From Brevibacillus fortis (GTDB taxonomy: Bacteria; Bacillota; Bacilli; Brevibacillales; Brevibacillaceae), in assembly GCF_003013395.1 (NCBI RefSeq), contig NZ_PXZM01000001.1, positions 62,001-126,000 on the forward strand: a DNA stretch of 64,000 bases. The letters are read 5' to 3'. Within the stretch, counting starts at the first letter, position 1. Every line of letters begins with the position of its first letter. Below the pieces are notes generated by a model. That model worked only from the letters and a program-made list of their open reading frames with translations, was not told the DNA's origin and did no database searches. Of the stretch, positions 16,542 to 25,245 are shown one piece after another. Both the position numbers and the translations under genes were made by a program.

Positions 16542-17378
16542 GTGAAAACATTGTTTAAAATCAGCGAATTCTCCAAGCTGAGCCGTATTCCGCTGCAAAC
16601 TCTGCGCTACTATGATCAAATCGGACTCTTAAAACCGGCCAAGACCGACGAATCGAGCGGTTATCGGTACTACTCTGCGGAACAACTGCTGAAGATCAAT
16701 CGAATTGTGATTTTTAAGGAATTGGGATTTACGTTGCAGCAAATCTCGCAGCTATTTCATGAAGATATATCAGCTGAACAGATTCGCGGTATGCTGAAGC
16801 TCAAAGAGAGTGAGATCGAGCGCCAGCTAAATATCGAACGCTCCAAGCTTTCCCGGATAAAAGAACGAATGCAGCTTGTGGAATGTGAGGGAAAGATGGA
16901 TAAAGAACAAGAAATTGTTGTGAAGCGTGTTGAATCCATGCACATGGTTACTTACGCTTCCACGGGCACGGTTGACGATATCCCAAATCTTTTCGATATC
17001 TTCGATGGTCTGCTTGACAGCCGAATCCGATCTGCCTTATCCGGCCCTCGAACGGTGTTATGGAACGTATCCGGCAGCTCAGCCCATGAGTTTGAGCTTG
17101 AGACCGGTTATGTCGTGAAATCGGAAGCCCTCAGGCTGCCCGAGCATCTTCATTTCCGTTCCCTGCCCTCGGTGACGATGGCCACGATGTTATTCCGTTC
17201 GGATTCGGTATATTCAGAGACGGCATGCTTAAACCTTGCTGAATGGATTGAGCAGCAAGGCTTTCTCATACGGAGCGACCAGCCCGGTAGAGAAATCTAT
17301 GTTCCACTACCTGGAAATCCGGGTGTTGATCTCATCGAAATCCAAATTCCAATTGAAGATAATGAGGAACATTCATGA
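16542..17378 (+). CDS. MerR-family regulator with GyrI-like effector domain
   Basis: Multidrug-sensing regulator of the BmrR type, 278 residues. Residues 1-75 are the MerR winged helix (ISEFSKLSRIPLQTLRYYDQIGLL), followed by the long coiled dimer helix (about 80-120). Residues about 125-275 are a GyrI/BmrR-like effector-binding domain that ends EIQIPI. The start is GTG right after AGGAGGGAAG. It overlaps the next gene by ATGA, so it is cotranslated with an efflux pump it probably controls in response to the exported compound. The long-spacer promoter at 16485-16516 fits the MerR activation mechanism. Confidence 0.88.
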   Translation: MKTLFKISEFSKLSRIPLQTLRYYDQIGLLKPAKTDESSGYRYYSAEQLLKINRIVIFKELGFTLQQISQLFHEDISAEQIRGMLKLKESEIERQLNIERSKLSRIKERMQLVECEGKMDKEQEIVVKRVESMHMVTYASTGTVDDIPNLFDIFDGLLDSRIRSALSGPRTVLWNVSGSSAHEFELETGYVVKSEALRLPEHLHFRSLPSVTMATMLFRSDSVYSETACLNLAEWIEQQGFLIRSDQPGREIYVPLPGNPGVDLIEIQIPIEDNEEHS

Positions 17379-18577
17379 ACAACAAATGGGTCGTTTATTC
17401 GCTTGCACTGGCTGTGTTTCTAATTGGGACGATTGAATATATAATAAGCGGAATTCTTCACATCGTAGCAGCAGATCTTGGGATTACGACATCCGCAGCG
17501 GGGTCGCTCGTCACGGTGTTCGCCCTTGCCGCAGCGATTGGCTCCCCCGTCGTGATCGCTACAACGATCCGGGTGGACCGAAGAAAAATATTGCTTACGA
17601 TGCTCGGCATTTTTATTTTAAGCAGCATCATGGTCTATTTTAGTCCTTCGTTTGAGATGATGCTAATGACTCGAATAATCCAGGGGCTCAGTGGAGGGGC
17701 TGCCGCAGTGATTGCAATGGCTGTCGCAACGCGTTTGGTTGAAGAGCGTAATCGAGGTCGTGCAATCGGCACTATTCTGATGGGATTAAGCAGTTCGCTC
17801 GTTCTAGGCGTACCTGTCGGCACATTATTAAGCGAAACGCTTGGGTGGAGAACCTTATTCGTCATCGTTGGGCTGCTGACGGTAATTCCGCTGCTTGCGG
17901 TTTTCCTCAGAGTCCCTTCCATTACTGAGCAGAGAGCTATTACGCTTGGAATGCAGCTGTCGATTTTGAAGGATAAAAAAATTGTGCTGGCGGTTGTCAT
18001 TACGCTTTTCTATATAGGAGGATACTCTGCACTGTTTACATATATATCACCCTTCTTGCAATCGAATGGCGAACTGTCTGCGGCGGCGCTTTCCGGCATT
18101 TTGCTGCTTTCAGGGATTTGCAGTTTTGCCGGCTCCAAAATCGGAGGGGTCCTAGCGGATACGAAAGGGGCCAAGTTCACAATCTATGCCGGACTGGCTC
18201 TCCAAGCTGGAACGCTGCTGTTGCTGACCTGGTCAGACGGCTTGATCTATGTTGTCACTCCGTTGATCATGATGTGGATGACCGCCACATGGATGACCTC
18301 CCCGGCACAGCAGCTATATTTGGTTACCTTGGTGCCCCAGTCGCCGGATATTGCTTTAAGCGTCAATACTTCGTTTATCCAATTCGGCTTCGCCATTGGC
18401 TCGGGAATAGGGGGATTGATGATCAGCAGTTCCTCTATAGACAATCTAGGCTTGGCCGGATTTGCATTGGTCTTCCTGGCGCTTCTACTGGCAGCCTGGT
18501 TGTTTGCTTACGATAAAAAAAACGGACACGCAGCGAGTAACAAATACAATGAAAACCGAAGTATCTATACTGATTAA
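17375..18577 (+). CDS. MFS efflux transporter
   Basis: Major facilitator drug exporter of 400 residues with twelve predicted helices, of the AraJ/YdhP/NepI kind (DHA1 group). Motifs include the helix 2-3 loop IRVDRRKILL and the antiporter motif in helix 5, LVLGVPVGTLLSETLGWR. It starts at the ATG overlapping the merR stop (ATGA). The pairing with a BmrR-like regulator predicts inducible export of a cationic or amphipathic compound. The tail after residue 375 is hydrophilic. Confidence 0.87.
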   Translation: MNNKWVVYSLALAVFLIGTIEYIISGILHIVAADLGITTSAAGSLVTVFALAAAIGSPVVIATTIRVDRRKILLTMLGIFILSSIMVYFSPSFEMMLMTRIIQGLSGGAAAVIAMAVATRLVEERNRGRAIGTILMGLSSSLVLGVPVGTLLSETLGWRTLFVIVGLLTVIPLLAVFLRVPSITEQRAITLGMQLSILKDKKIVLAVVITLFYIGGYSALFTYISPFLQSNGELSAAALSGILLLSGICSFAGSKIGGVLADTKGAKFTIYAGLALQAGTLLLLTWSDGLIYVVTPLIMMWMTATWMTSPAQQLYLVTLVPQSPDIALSVNTSFIQFGFAIGSGIGGLMISSSSIDNLGLAGFALVFLALLLAAWLFAYDKKNGHAASNKYNENRSIYTD

Positions 18578-18680
18578 GATACCTCTATCCAGAAATGCGG
18601 CGTTATTGGAGGCATACAAGTATAGATAGTGAAAGGCAGAATTCCATAGTGTTCAGTTTCTTTGATAGAAAGTAAAGAAA

Positions 18681-18720
18681 AAAGGCTATCTCCTGAGTTT
18701 CCTTGGAGACTAGCCTTTTT
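18681..18720. terminator. Bidirectional terminator between convergent genes
   Basis: Stem AAAAAGGCTA-CTCC / GGAG-TAGCCTTTTT between the MFS gene (plus) and the cation exporter gene (minus). Confidence 0.8.
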
Positions 18721-18731
18721 CTCATTGTCAT

Positions 18732-19667
18732 TTATGCTTGCTGAAGCAAAAACTGCTTGCCATATTCCCCGTGATCCAGAATCGTCGGGTGCTCGATCTG
18801 AATCGTCGAATGGTCAATTCCGTACTTCGTTTGCAAAATGTGATTAATCGCCAGAATGACACAATACGGCTGGATGCCTTCACGAACGAACACATGCGCT
18901 GTCAGGGAGTAATGTTCCGTGGATACCGCCCAAAGGTGCAGCTCATGAACATCCTCCACTCCTTCTACTTCACTGAGGTCCAGGCGGATTTGCTCGAGAT
19001 CAAACTGCTCTGGAACAGATTCCATCAACACGAGCAACGACTCACGAATGATTTTGGCACCACCTGTAAAAATAATTCCCCCAATCACCAAGCTGATCAA
19101 CGGGTCGAACAAGTAGTAGCCTGTCATGTAAATGAGAATCGCCGAAGTAATCACACCGACGGAGCTGAGCAAATCTCCAATAAAGTGCCATAATGCGCTT
19201 TTTACATTGAGGTTGTCTTCTTCCTTCATGCTGCGGCTAAGTACGATGGTCAGCACAATGTTTACAACCAAACCGATGGATGCGATGGTCAGCATCAACT
19301 GCAAATCAACGTCTTGCGGATTGATCATCCGTTTGATCCCTTCAATGACAATCCCGATCGAAATCACGGCAAGCGCCAAGCCATTCAAGAACGAAGCAAT
19401 AATTTCAAAACGGAGAAATCCGAATGTGTACTTCTTATTCGGCTTACGTGTCGCCATATAAATAGCGGTCATACTCAACCCTAATGCAAAGACGTCAGAA
19501 ATCATATGGGCGGAGTCGGACAGGAGCGCGAGTGAATTGGACATCAAGCCTCCCACAACCTCCACGATCGTAAAAAACAACGTCAATATAAGCGTAATCC
19601 ACAATGTTTTCTTCGATGTTTGCTGTTCTTTCACATGATCAAGATGATGATAATCACCCTTTTTCAT
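18732..19667 (-). CDS. Cation diffusion facilitator (CzcD-like metal exporter)
   Basis: Membrane exporter of divalent metals, 311 residues. Six helices are followed by a cytoplasmic metal-binding domain. Helix 2 has SNSLALLSDSAHMISD and helix 5 HFIGDLLSSVGVI, whose Asp and His residues form the transport site. The N-terminus has a His-rich stretch HHLDHV. Typical substrates are Zn, Cd and Co. I start it at ATG 19667 since GAGGTGAT precedes it properly. Its promoter region holds two direct repeats at 19704-19724. Single gene. Confidence 0.9.
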   Translation of the reverse strand: MKKGDYHHLDHVKEQQTSKKTLWITLILTLFFTIVEVVGGLMSNSLALLSDSAHMISDVFALGLSMTAIYMATRKPNKKYTFGFLRFEIIASFLNGLALAVISIGIVIEGIKRMINPQDVDLQLMLTIASIGLVVNIVLTIVLSRSMKEEDNLNVKSALWHFIGDLLSSVGVITSAILIYMTGYYLFDPLISLVIGGIIFTGGAKIIRESLLVLMESVPEQFDLEQIRLDLSEVEGVEDVHELHLWAVSTEHYSLTAHVFVREGIQPYCVILAINHILQTKYGIDHSTIQIEHPTILDHGEYGKQFLLQQA

Positions 19668-19703
19668 ACGTATCACCTCTGTCTATTTAATTTATAAAAA
19701 TTA

Positions 19704-19724
19704 TAATGTAATAATTAATGTAAT
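19704..19724 (-). promoter_or_regulatory. Direct repeats in the cation-exporter promoter
   Basis: Two copies of ATTACATTA on the minus strand, 12 bases apart, about 40-60 bases upstream of the exporter start. Possible regulator site; the regulator is unknown. Confidence 0.35.
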
Positions 19725-19810
19725 CATATCCTCTTTTTCGAAGATATTCAAATGAACATTTTATGGATCATACAAGTGATTTTCATTACCAATGATGCCT
19801 TACTAAAACA

Positions 19811-19838
19811 AAAAAAGCCTCATCCAAAGGATCAGGCT
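19811..19838 (-). terminator. Terminator of the cell-wall sugar operon
   Basis: Stem AGCCT-ATCC / GGAT-AGGCT, followed by TTTTTTG on the minus strand, directly after murQ. It ends the six-gene unit that begins at 26577. Confidence 0.8.
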
Positions 19839-19840
19839 GA

Positions 19841-20755
19841 TCATTCCTTATTGTGATTCCCTTCCAAAATCCGCCGAATATTCCCCTTGTACTGGGTGAG
19901 CAAGCGGCTTGCGTCTTCTGCTGGCAACCCGGTCTTTTGCATCACGATCGCCAGTTTTGCGTCACCGTCTGCCTTTTGCAATAGTACGTCTGCCTCATCG
20001 GTAGAGACATTGGTCGCTTCTGCCACGATTTGTTTTGCGCGTTCCCTCAGCTTCTCATTTGTTACCTGCACATTGACCATCAAATTTTTGTACACTTTCC
20101 CCAACCGAACCATACATCCAGTCGTAATCATATTGAGGACCATCTTCTGCGCCGTCGCTGCTTTTAAGCGAGTCGATCCGGTCACCACCTCTGGCCCTAC
20201 TACCACATTAATCGCTACATCCACACCTTGACTGATCTGTGCCACCTGGTTGCAGGACAACGAAATGATTTTTGCCTGTTGCCTTCTTGCTTCCGCCAAC
20301 GCTCCAATCACATAGGGTGTCCGACCGCTCGCTGCAATTCCCACCACGGCATCCCCTGCCCTAACCCCATAGGCAATCACATCTTCCCTGCCGTTCTGCT
20401 CCATGTCTTCGGCTCCTTCGACTGCCTTGACGAGCGCTTTCTCCCCTCCAGCAATGACTCCCTGCACCAATGAGGGGTCCGTACCAAAGGTTGGCGGGCA
20501 TTCAGCAGCATCGAGCAAGCCCAATCTCCCACTCGTTCCTGCTCCAAAATAAAAGAGTCTTCCGCCGTTTTCCAGACACTCTGCGATCAAATCAACTGCC
20601 GCTGCAATCGAGGCCAGCTCCTTTTCAACCGCAAACGCGACTGTTTTATCCTCCTCATTCATAATCTGGATAATTTCCATCGTAGAGAATTTATCCAGCT
20701 CTTCTGTATTCAGATTTCTTGTTTCTGTCGTCAAATCGCGCAGGTGAAACTTCAT
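19841..20755 (-). CDS. murQ: N-acetylmuramic acid 6-phosphate etherase
   Basis: Cytoplasmic SIS-fold etherase of 304 residues that removes the D-lactyl group of MurNAc-6-phosphate to give GlcNAc-6-phosphate. The sugar-phosphate site GAGTSGRLGLLDAAECPPTFG (near 63-83) and the catalytic Glu in that stretch are intact, as is GPEVVTGSTRLKAATAQK near 190. Length is normal for the family. Starts at ATG 20755 after GGGAGGTAACTGG. It closes an operon with NagZ and a sugar ABC importer, which places it in reuse of peptidoglycan sugars. No MurNAc kinase or MurP PTS gene is present in this window. Confidence 0.95.
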   Translation of the reverse strand: MKFHLRDLTTETRNLNTEELDKFSTMEIIQIMNEEDKTVAFAVEKELASIAAAVDLIAECLENGGRLFYFGAGTSGRLGLLDAAECPPTFGTDPSLVQGVIAGGEKALVKAVEGAEDMEQNGREDVIAYGVRAGDAVVGIAASGRTPYVIGALAEARRQQAKIISLSCNQVAQISQGVDVAINVVVGPEVVTGSTRLKAATAQKMVLNMITTGCMVRLGKVYKNLMVNVQVTNEKLRERAKQIVAEATNVSTDEADVLLQKADGDAKLAIVMQKTGLPAEDASRLLTQYKGNIRRILEGNHNKE

Positions 20756-20793
20756 CCAGTTACCTCCCACCCATCTACACTCATCTTCTCTTT

Positions 20794-22407
20794 CTACCCC
20801 ACACCATGCTGCTTTTTCTCCGATGGAAACAGGCTGACCGGAAGATGTCCAGCGGCCTTTCGTTCCCCGAACAAAATGTCTGCCACAAGCTCAATGGCTT
20901 GGTGCGTATGATCGTAAACGGCGAGATACGCATCGACCTCTGGCATTACCAAGAGATCATACGGGTTTCGCAGGGCGACAACCACGACCTTTTTCCCCTG
21001 TTGAACCAGCCGATTCACCAGCAACGATTGACCTTTAAAGATATGGGCATTGTATGTAAAAACGACGATCTGCTCCACGGCTGACATCACATTCGCCACA
21101 ATCCCCACTTCACCCTCTGTCGGGTTGAGCGTCGACATCATATAATATTCAACTGCACGATATTTTCTCAATGGTTCGAGCACATCTCCAGAAGCTACTT
21201 GCCCATCCTCTGCCAGAGTAAGGTTGGTGATCCCCGGAAAAATCACGCCAAGCGGTTGCGTGCTTCTCTGTAAAGGAAGGAGCTGATGTTCATTTTTCAC
21301 CAAGGTTATGGCTTGGGCGAGCGCACTTCTTGCCATGTCTGCATGTTGGACACGGTCAAAGGAAGGGCCTTTTGCTCGCAAGTAATGCTCCCAGGAAAGA
21401 AATCGTTTCTTTAATTGGAGCACGCGATTTACCGCTTCGTTGACCCGCTCGCCTGACAGTTCCCCCGAATGAATGGCCGCAACGAGTCGGTCATACGTTT
21501 TTTGCTGAACTTCATGCGTGTGGGAAATCAGAACAAGATCGATCCCAGCCTGCACACAACGCACCGCCGCTTCCGGAACCCCGATAGTACCCGCAATGGC
21601 AGCCATTTCCATACAATCCGTAATCGCGACCCCATCAAAGCCGAGAGACTCACGCAATATCCCCGTCACGATCTCCTTGGAATACGTAGCAGGAGAACCT
21701 GACTCATCCATACTGGGCAAACTGATATGACCAACCATCACCATTGGGACACCTGCCGCTATACTTCGGGCGAATGGCACCAGCTCGACCTCTTCCAGTC
21801 GCTTCCGATCATGTCCGAGCACAGGAACAGCTTCATGAGAATCGGTGCTCGTATCACCATGACCGGGGAAGTGCTTGATAGCGGGAATGACACCACTCGC
21901 AAGCAAGCCTTGAATGGCTGCCTCGCCAAACCGCGCCACCTGCTCTGGCGCTTCTCCAAATGACCGCACCCCAATAACCGGATTGTCCGCATTGTTATTC
22001 ACATCGACCGTCGGGGCAAAATTGACCGAAATCCCTGCTGCACGCAGCTCCTCACCGGTTGCCTGATAGATGCGCTTGGCTTGATCGAGATTGCCAGTCG
22101 CCCCCAAAGCCATTGCTCCTGGAAAGCGCGTCGCTCCTTTTTGCAGACGGGAAACCACGCCGTTTTCCTGATCGGTCCCGATCAACAGCGGATAGGGCTG
22201 CCAAGACTCATTCGCCCAGCTTTGAAGTTTCTGTACGCGCTGATAGGTTTCTTCCGGTGTCCCGATATTGCGGCTAAAAAGAATCACATTGCCAATCTGC
22301 TTTTGTTTGATCCACGTTTCCATTTCTTCGGGAATATCCAGCGTAGGGTAACCGATCATCAGTAGTTGCCCGACCTTTTGTTCCACTGTCATATGTTCGG
22401 CTTGCAT
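20794..22407 (-). CDS. nagZ: Beta-N-acetylglucosaminidase, GH3 (NagZ-like)
   Basis: Glycoside hydrolase family 3 enzyme of 537 residues that removes GlcNAc from GlcNAc-MurNAc or muropeptides. The NagZ loop KHFPGHGDTSTDSH (near 173-186) supplies the His-Asp acid/base dyad, and the nucleophile Asp lies in VAITDCMEM near 255. Residues 1-345 are the barrel; about 370-530 form the second alpha/beta domain seen in Bacillus-type NagZ. There is no signal peptide, so it should act inside the cell, unlike the secreted B. subtilis enzyme. The start follows GGGAGGAGGATTCC. It lies between a GNAT gene and murQ in one operon. Confidence 0.92.
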   Translation of the reverse strand: MQAEHMTVEQKVGQLLMIGYPTLDIPEEMETWIKQKQIGNVILFSRNIGTPEETYQRVQKLQSWANESWQPYPLLIGTDQENGVVSRLQKGATRFPGAMALGATGNLDQAKRIYQATGEELRAAGISVNFAPTVDVNNNADNPVIGVRSFGEAPEQVARFGEAAIQGLLASGVIPAIKHFPGHGDTSTDSHEAVPVLGHDRKRLEEVELVPFARSIAAGVPMVMVGHISLPSMDESGSPATYSKEIVTGILRESLGFDGVAITDCMEMAAIAGTIGVPEAAVRCVQAGIDLVLISHTHEVQQKTYDRLVAAIHSGELSGERVNEAVNRVLQLKKRFLSWEHYLRAKGPSFDRVQHADMARSALAQAITLVKNEHQLLPLQRSTQPLGVIFPGITNLTLAEDGQVASGDVLEPLRKYRAVEYYMMSTLNPTEGEVGIVANVMSAVEQIVVFTYNAHIFKGQSLLVNRLVQQGKKVVVVALRNPYDLLVMPEVDAYLAVYDHTHQAIELVADILFGERKAAGHLPVSLFPSEKKQHGVG

Positions 22408-22437
22408 GGAATCCTCCTCCCTATCGACTTGCTCTTG

Positions 22438-23400
22438 TCAAGAAAATGCTTTACTGTACTTCGCATACTGCTTCCAGCTGCGATACCCGAGCCTCGCATA
22501 GAAGTCGACCAGTGTCGTCCAATCGATGACAATGTTTGAGATGCCACGGTTCCGCAAGGCCACAATGCCCGCCTCCACAATCGCCAGTCCCAAGCCCCGT
22601 CCCCTATACTCCGCATCTGCACCCAACGGACCAATGCCGCCCAGTCCATCTGCAAACAAAGGTGCCCAGTATACGTTTTGTGCAATAAACGGAGAATCGG
22701 CATCATTGATCCGGCAGAAACCGACGATTTCACCGTCCAACTCCACAACGACGAATTCGCGTCCGGTTCCTCCCCGCTGGAAATAGTGAATGGCTTCATA
22801 CTCCCAGCGTCCGGGGAAGCATCGATGTAAAAAGGTGAGGAATCTGTCTTGATCCGCTCTCGTCAACAGTCGAAATCGTCCATCTGGTATCTCGGGCAAT
22901 TCCAGCTCTGCTGGTTCGATATACTGGCATAACAGATCGTTCTCCAATCGATCCTCTGAGTGATACCCTTGTCGTTCAAACCACGCTTTCACGTCCGCAG
23001 ATTCCTCGGGTATGCCCGGAAAATAATGATACGGATCGCGTCCCAGTAAGATCTTTTCCACCCCTTGCTCTCGCAACGCATTTTCTGCCCTTGCCAGCAA
23101 TTCACGTCCGACCCCTTGCCCGCGATGGGCTGTAGACACGAGCAAGACCTGTATCCAGCCAATGCCTTTTCCCAACTGAATGTCGAGGTTTTCCTGCCAG
23201 CATTTAGCCACGACAAAACCGACAGGACGCTGCGTCACAGCATCTATCGCAATCCACGACCCGGCTTTGACTACATTCTGATCCTCGAAGCTGTTTTGCC
23301 GCATGAGTCCAGTCCGCATGGGAAAGCGATCACCCAACTCTTGATTCCACAGCTCGCACAGAGCGTCCGTATATGGATCGTCCCAAGGTACGTATTGCAT
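22438..23400 (-). CDS. Tandem GNAT acetyltransferase
   Basis: Protein of 320 residues with two GNAT domains. The first (about 1-150) has the acetyl-CoA loop RGQGVGRELL near 94; the second (about 165-318) has RGRGLGLAIVEAG near 265. Both keep the R/Q-x-x-G-x-G/A pattern, so both may bind acetyl-CoA. It is the fourth gene of the cell-wall sugar operon. A role in re-acetylating glucosamine-type sugars would fit, but this is only inference from position. The start is ATG after AAAGGAGG with a somewhat long spacer. Confidence 0.8.
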   Translation of the reverse strand: MQYVPWDDPYTDALCELWNQELGDRFPMRTGLMRQNSFEDQNVVKAGSWIAIDAVTQRPVGFVVAKCWQENLDIQLGKGIGWIQVLLVSTAHRGQGVGRELLARAENALREQGVEKILLGRDPYHYFPGIPEESADVKAWFERQGYHSEDRLENDLLCQYIEPAELELPEIPDGRFRLLTRADQDRFLTFLHRCFPGRWEYEAIHYFQRGGTGREFVVVELDGEIVGFCRINDADSPFIAQNVYWAPLFADGLGGIGPLGADAEYRGRGLGLAIVEAGIVALRNRGISNIVIDWTTLVDFYARLGYRSWKQYAKYSKAFS

Positions 23401-23423
23401 CGGATGCTAGCCTCCTTTACTCC

Positions 23424-24251
23424 CTATTTCAATCCAGAGGTTTTGGAGCCTTCCACAAAATACTTCTCCGCAAACAAAAACACGATCAAAATCGGAATCA
23501 AGCTGATCAAGGCCCCTGCTACCAGCAGTTGATCCTCTGTCTTGTACTGACCGCTCAAGGACAAAATCCCGATCGGCAGCGTAAAATTCTCATCCGAAAT
23601 CAAATAAATGACCGGCGCCAATATCTCATTCCACTTCCCCATAAACGTAAAGACTGCCAGTGTTGCCAAGGAAGGCTTGCACATCGGCAAAAACACCCGC
23701 CAATAAATCTGGAATGGATTGCAGCCATCCAGCTTGGCCGCCTCCTCGTAATCCTTCGGGATGTTCAAGAAAGCTTGCCTCATTAAAAAGATGGCAAACG
23801 GCTGTCCGAGCCACTCCAAAATCCAAAGCGGAGCCAATGTGTCGAGCAGTCCCAAATTTTTAAAGATAATAAACTGCGGGACTATCGTGACAATCCCCGG
23901 AATCATCATCGTTCCCAGCACGATCATGAACAGCGTGTCGCGGAAAGGAAAGCGCAGCCTGGCAAAGGCAAAGGCAATCATCGAGCTGGACAATAAGGCT
24001 CCGATAACGGAAAGGATCGCGACAATCAGACTGTTGATCGTATAGCTGCTGAAATTCGCCTGTTCCCACACGGTTGTATAGTTACTCCACTGTGTAGGAT
24101 TGGGCAGCCATTCTGGCGGAAATTGCATGTACTGCTTGTAAGTTTTCAACGAGTTAAACACGGTTGTCAAAAACGGAACCAGCATAATCAATGCACTGGC
24201 TATGACAAACAAGTATCCAGCGATCTTATTGAGAGGAAGACGCTTTTGCAT
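23424..24251 (-). CDS. Sugar ABC transporter permease (MalG type)
   Basis: Membrane subunit of a carbohydrate ABC importer, 275 residues with six helices. The EAA loop that docks the ATPase is EEAAKLDGCNPFQIYWRVFLP (near 185-205). Starts at ATG after GGAGG, 17 bases behind the MalF-type permease stop. No ATPase gene is in the operon, which is usual in Firmicutes where a shared MsmX-type ATPase serves several importers. Confidence 0.92.
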   Translation of the reverse strand: MQKRLPLNKIAGYLFVIASALIMLVPFLTTVFNSLKTYKQYMQFPPEWLPNPTQWSNYTTVWEQANFSSYTINSLIVAILSVIGALLSSSMIAFAFARLRFPFRDTLFMIVLGTMMIPGIVTIVPQFIIFKNLGLLDTLAPLWILEWLGQPFAIFLMRQAFLNIPKDYEEAAKLDGCNPFQIYWRVFLPMCKPSLATLAVFTFMGKWNEILAPVIYLISDENFTLPIGILSLSGQYKTEDQLLVAGALISLIPILIVFLFAEKYFVEGSKTSGLK

Positions 24252-24268
24252 GGCTACCTCCTTTCCCC

Positions 24269-25225
24269 TTAATCATAGTGAACCCATTTCTTTTGCAGCT
24301 TGAATTGGATGAGCGTAATGGCAAGCAGGATGAGGAACAGCACCCACGCGATGGCAGAGGCGTAGCCCATTTTGAAAAAGCTGAATGCTTGGCGGAACAT
24401 GAACAGCATCAGGACGAGACTGGCGTTGTTTGCACCACCTGTCGAGCCTGCCTCCGTGGAGCCTCCAGTCATGACAAAAATCTGCTCAAAGTTTTGGAAG
24501 GAGTAAATCGTATTCAAGATGACGACCAGAAACGTCGTGCCGGAAATCATCGGGACTGTCACCCGCCAAAACTTTTGCCAGGCATTTGCTCCATCAATCG
24601 AGGCTGCCTCGTACATGTCAGAAGAAATTCCTTGTAGCCCAGCGAGAAAAATAATCATCATGTAGCCTACTGACTTCCAGATGGCGATGAGAACCAAGAC
24701 CGGGATGACCCAGAATTCATCAATCAGCCAGTTTTGCGGGGCCAGCCCAAGGTTAGACAGAAAAGCATTGGCAAAACCGATCCGCTGGTTAAACACCGCA
24801 TCCGCTACATATGCGATCACTGTCCACGAGGAGATGACCGGCAAAAAGTGAACCATCCGGAAAAATTTCAAGCCTTTCAGCTTTTGATTCAGGGCAACTG
24901 CTAACAGCAACGCCAAAAACGTTTTGGCCGGAACGTACAGAAGCGTAAAGTAAACTGTATTCCATAACGCCCGATAAAACAGTGGATCTTCAAACAGCTT
25001 TTCATAGTTGTCCAAGCCAATCCATTTGGGCGGATTTAAAATATCGTAATCAGAAAAGCTGAAGTACAATGACGCGACCGATGTACCCACGACGAACACG
25101 AGAAAGTGGATGAGATAAGGGGAGACCAGGAGCAGTCCCCATCTCCCCTCGCTATCCAACCATTTTCTCTTTTTCACAGCAGGCTTCGCCTGTTGCTTGG
25201 GTTGCAGCTCTAGCATGGTTGGCAC
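24269..25225 (-). CDS. Sugar ABC transporter permease (MalF type)
   Basis: First membrane subunit of the same importer, 318 residues. It has a hydrophilic N-terminus with basic residues, six helices, and the EAA loop YEAASIDGANAWQKFWRVTVP near 215-235. The start is GTG 25225 or the ATG three codons later; GAGGAT lies closer to the GTG, so the start is not settled. Located 20 bases after the binding-protein stop. Confidence 0.9.
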   Translation of the reverse strand: MPTMLELQPKQQAKPAVKKRKWLDSEGRWGLLLVSPYLIHFLVFVVGTSVASLYFSFSDYDILNPPKWIGLDNYEKLFEDPLFYRALWNTVYFTLLYVPAKTFLALLLAVALNQKLKGLKFFRMVHFLPVISSWTVIAYVADAVFNQRIGFANAFLSNLGLAPQNWLIDEFWVIPVLVLIAIWKSVGYMMIIFLAGLQGISSDMYEAASIDGANAWQKFWRVTVPMISGTTFLVVILNTIYSFQNFEQIFVMTGGSTEAGSTGGANNASLVLMLFMFRQAFSFFKMGYASAIAWVLFLILLAITLIQFKLQKKWVHYD

Positions 25226-25245
25226 ACATCCTCACTGATAGATGA

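Noticed and set aside
20794..22407. Secreted NagZ
   Set aside because: The N-terminus (MQAEHMTVEQKVGQLL) starts directly with the catalytic barrel; no signal peptide in any upstream frame.
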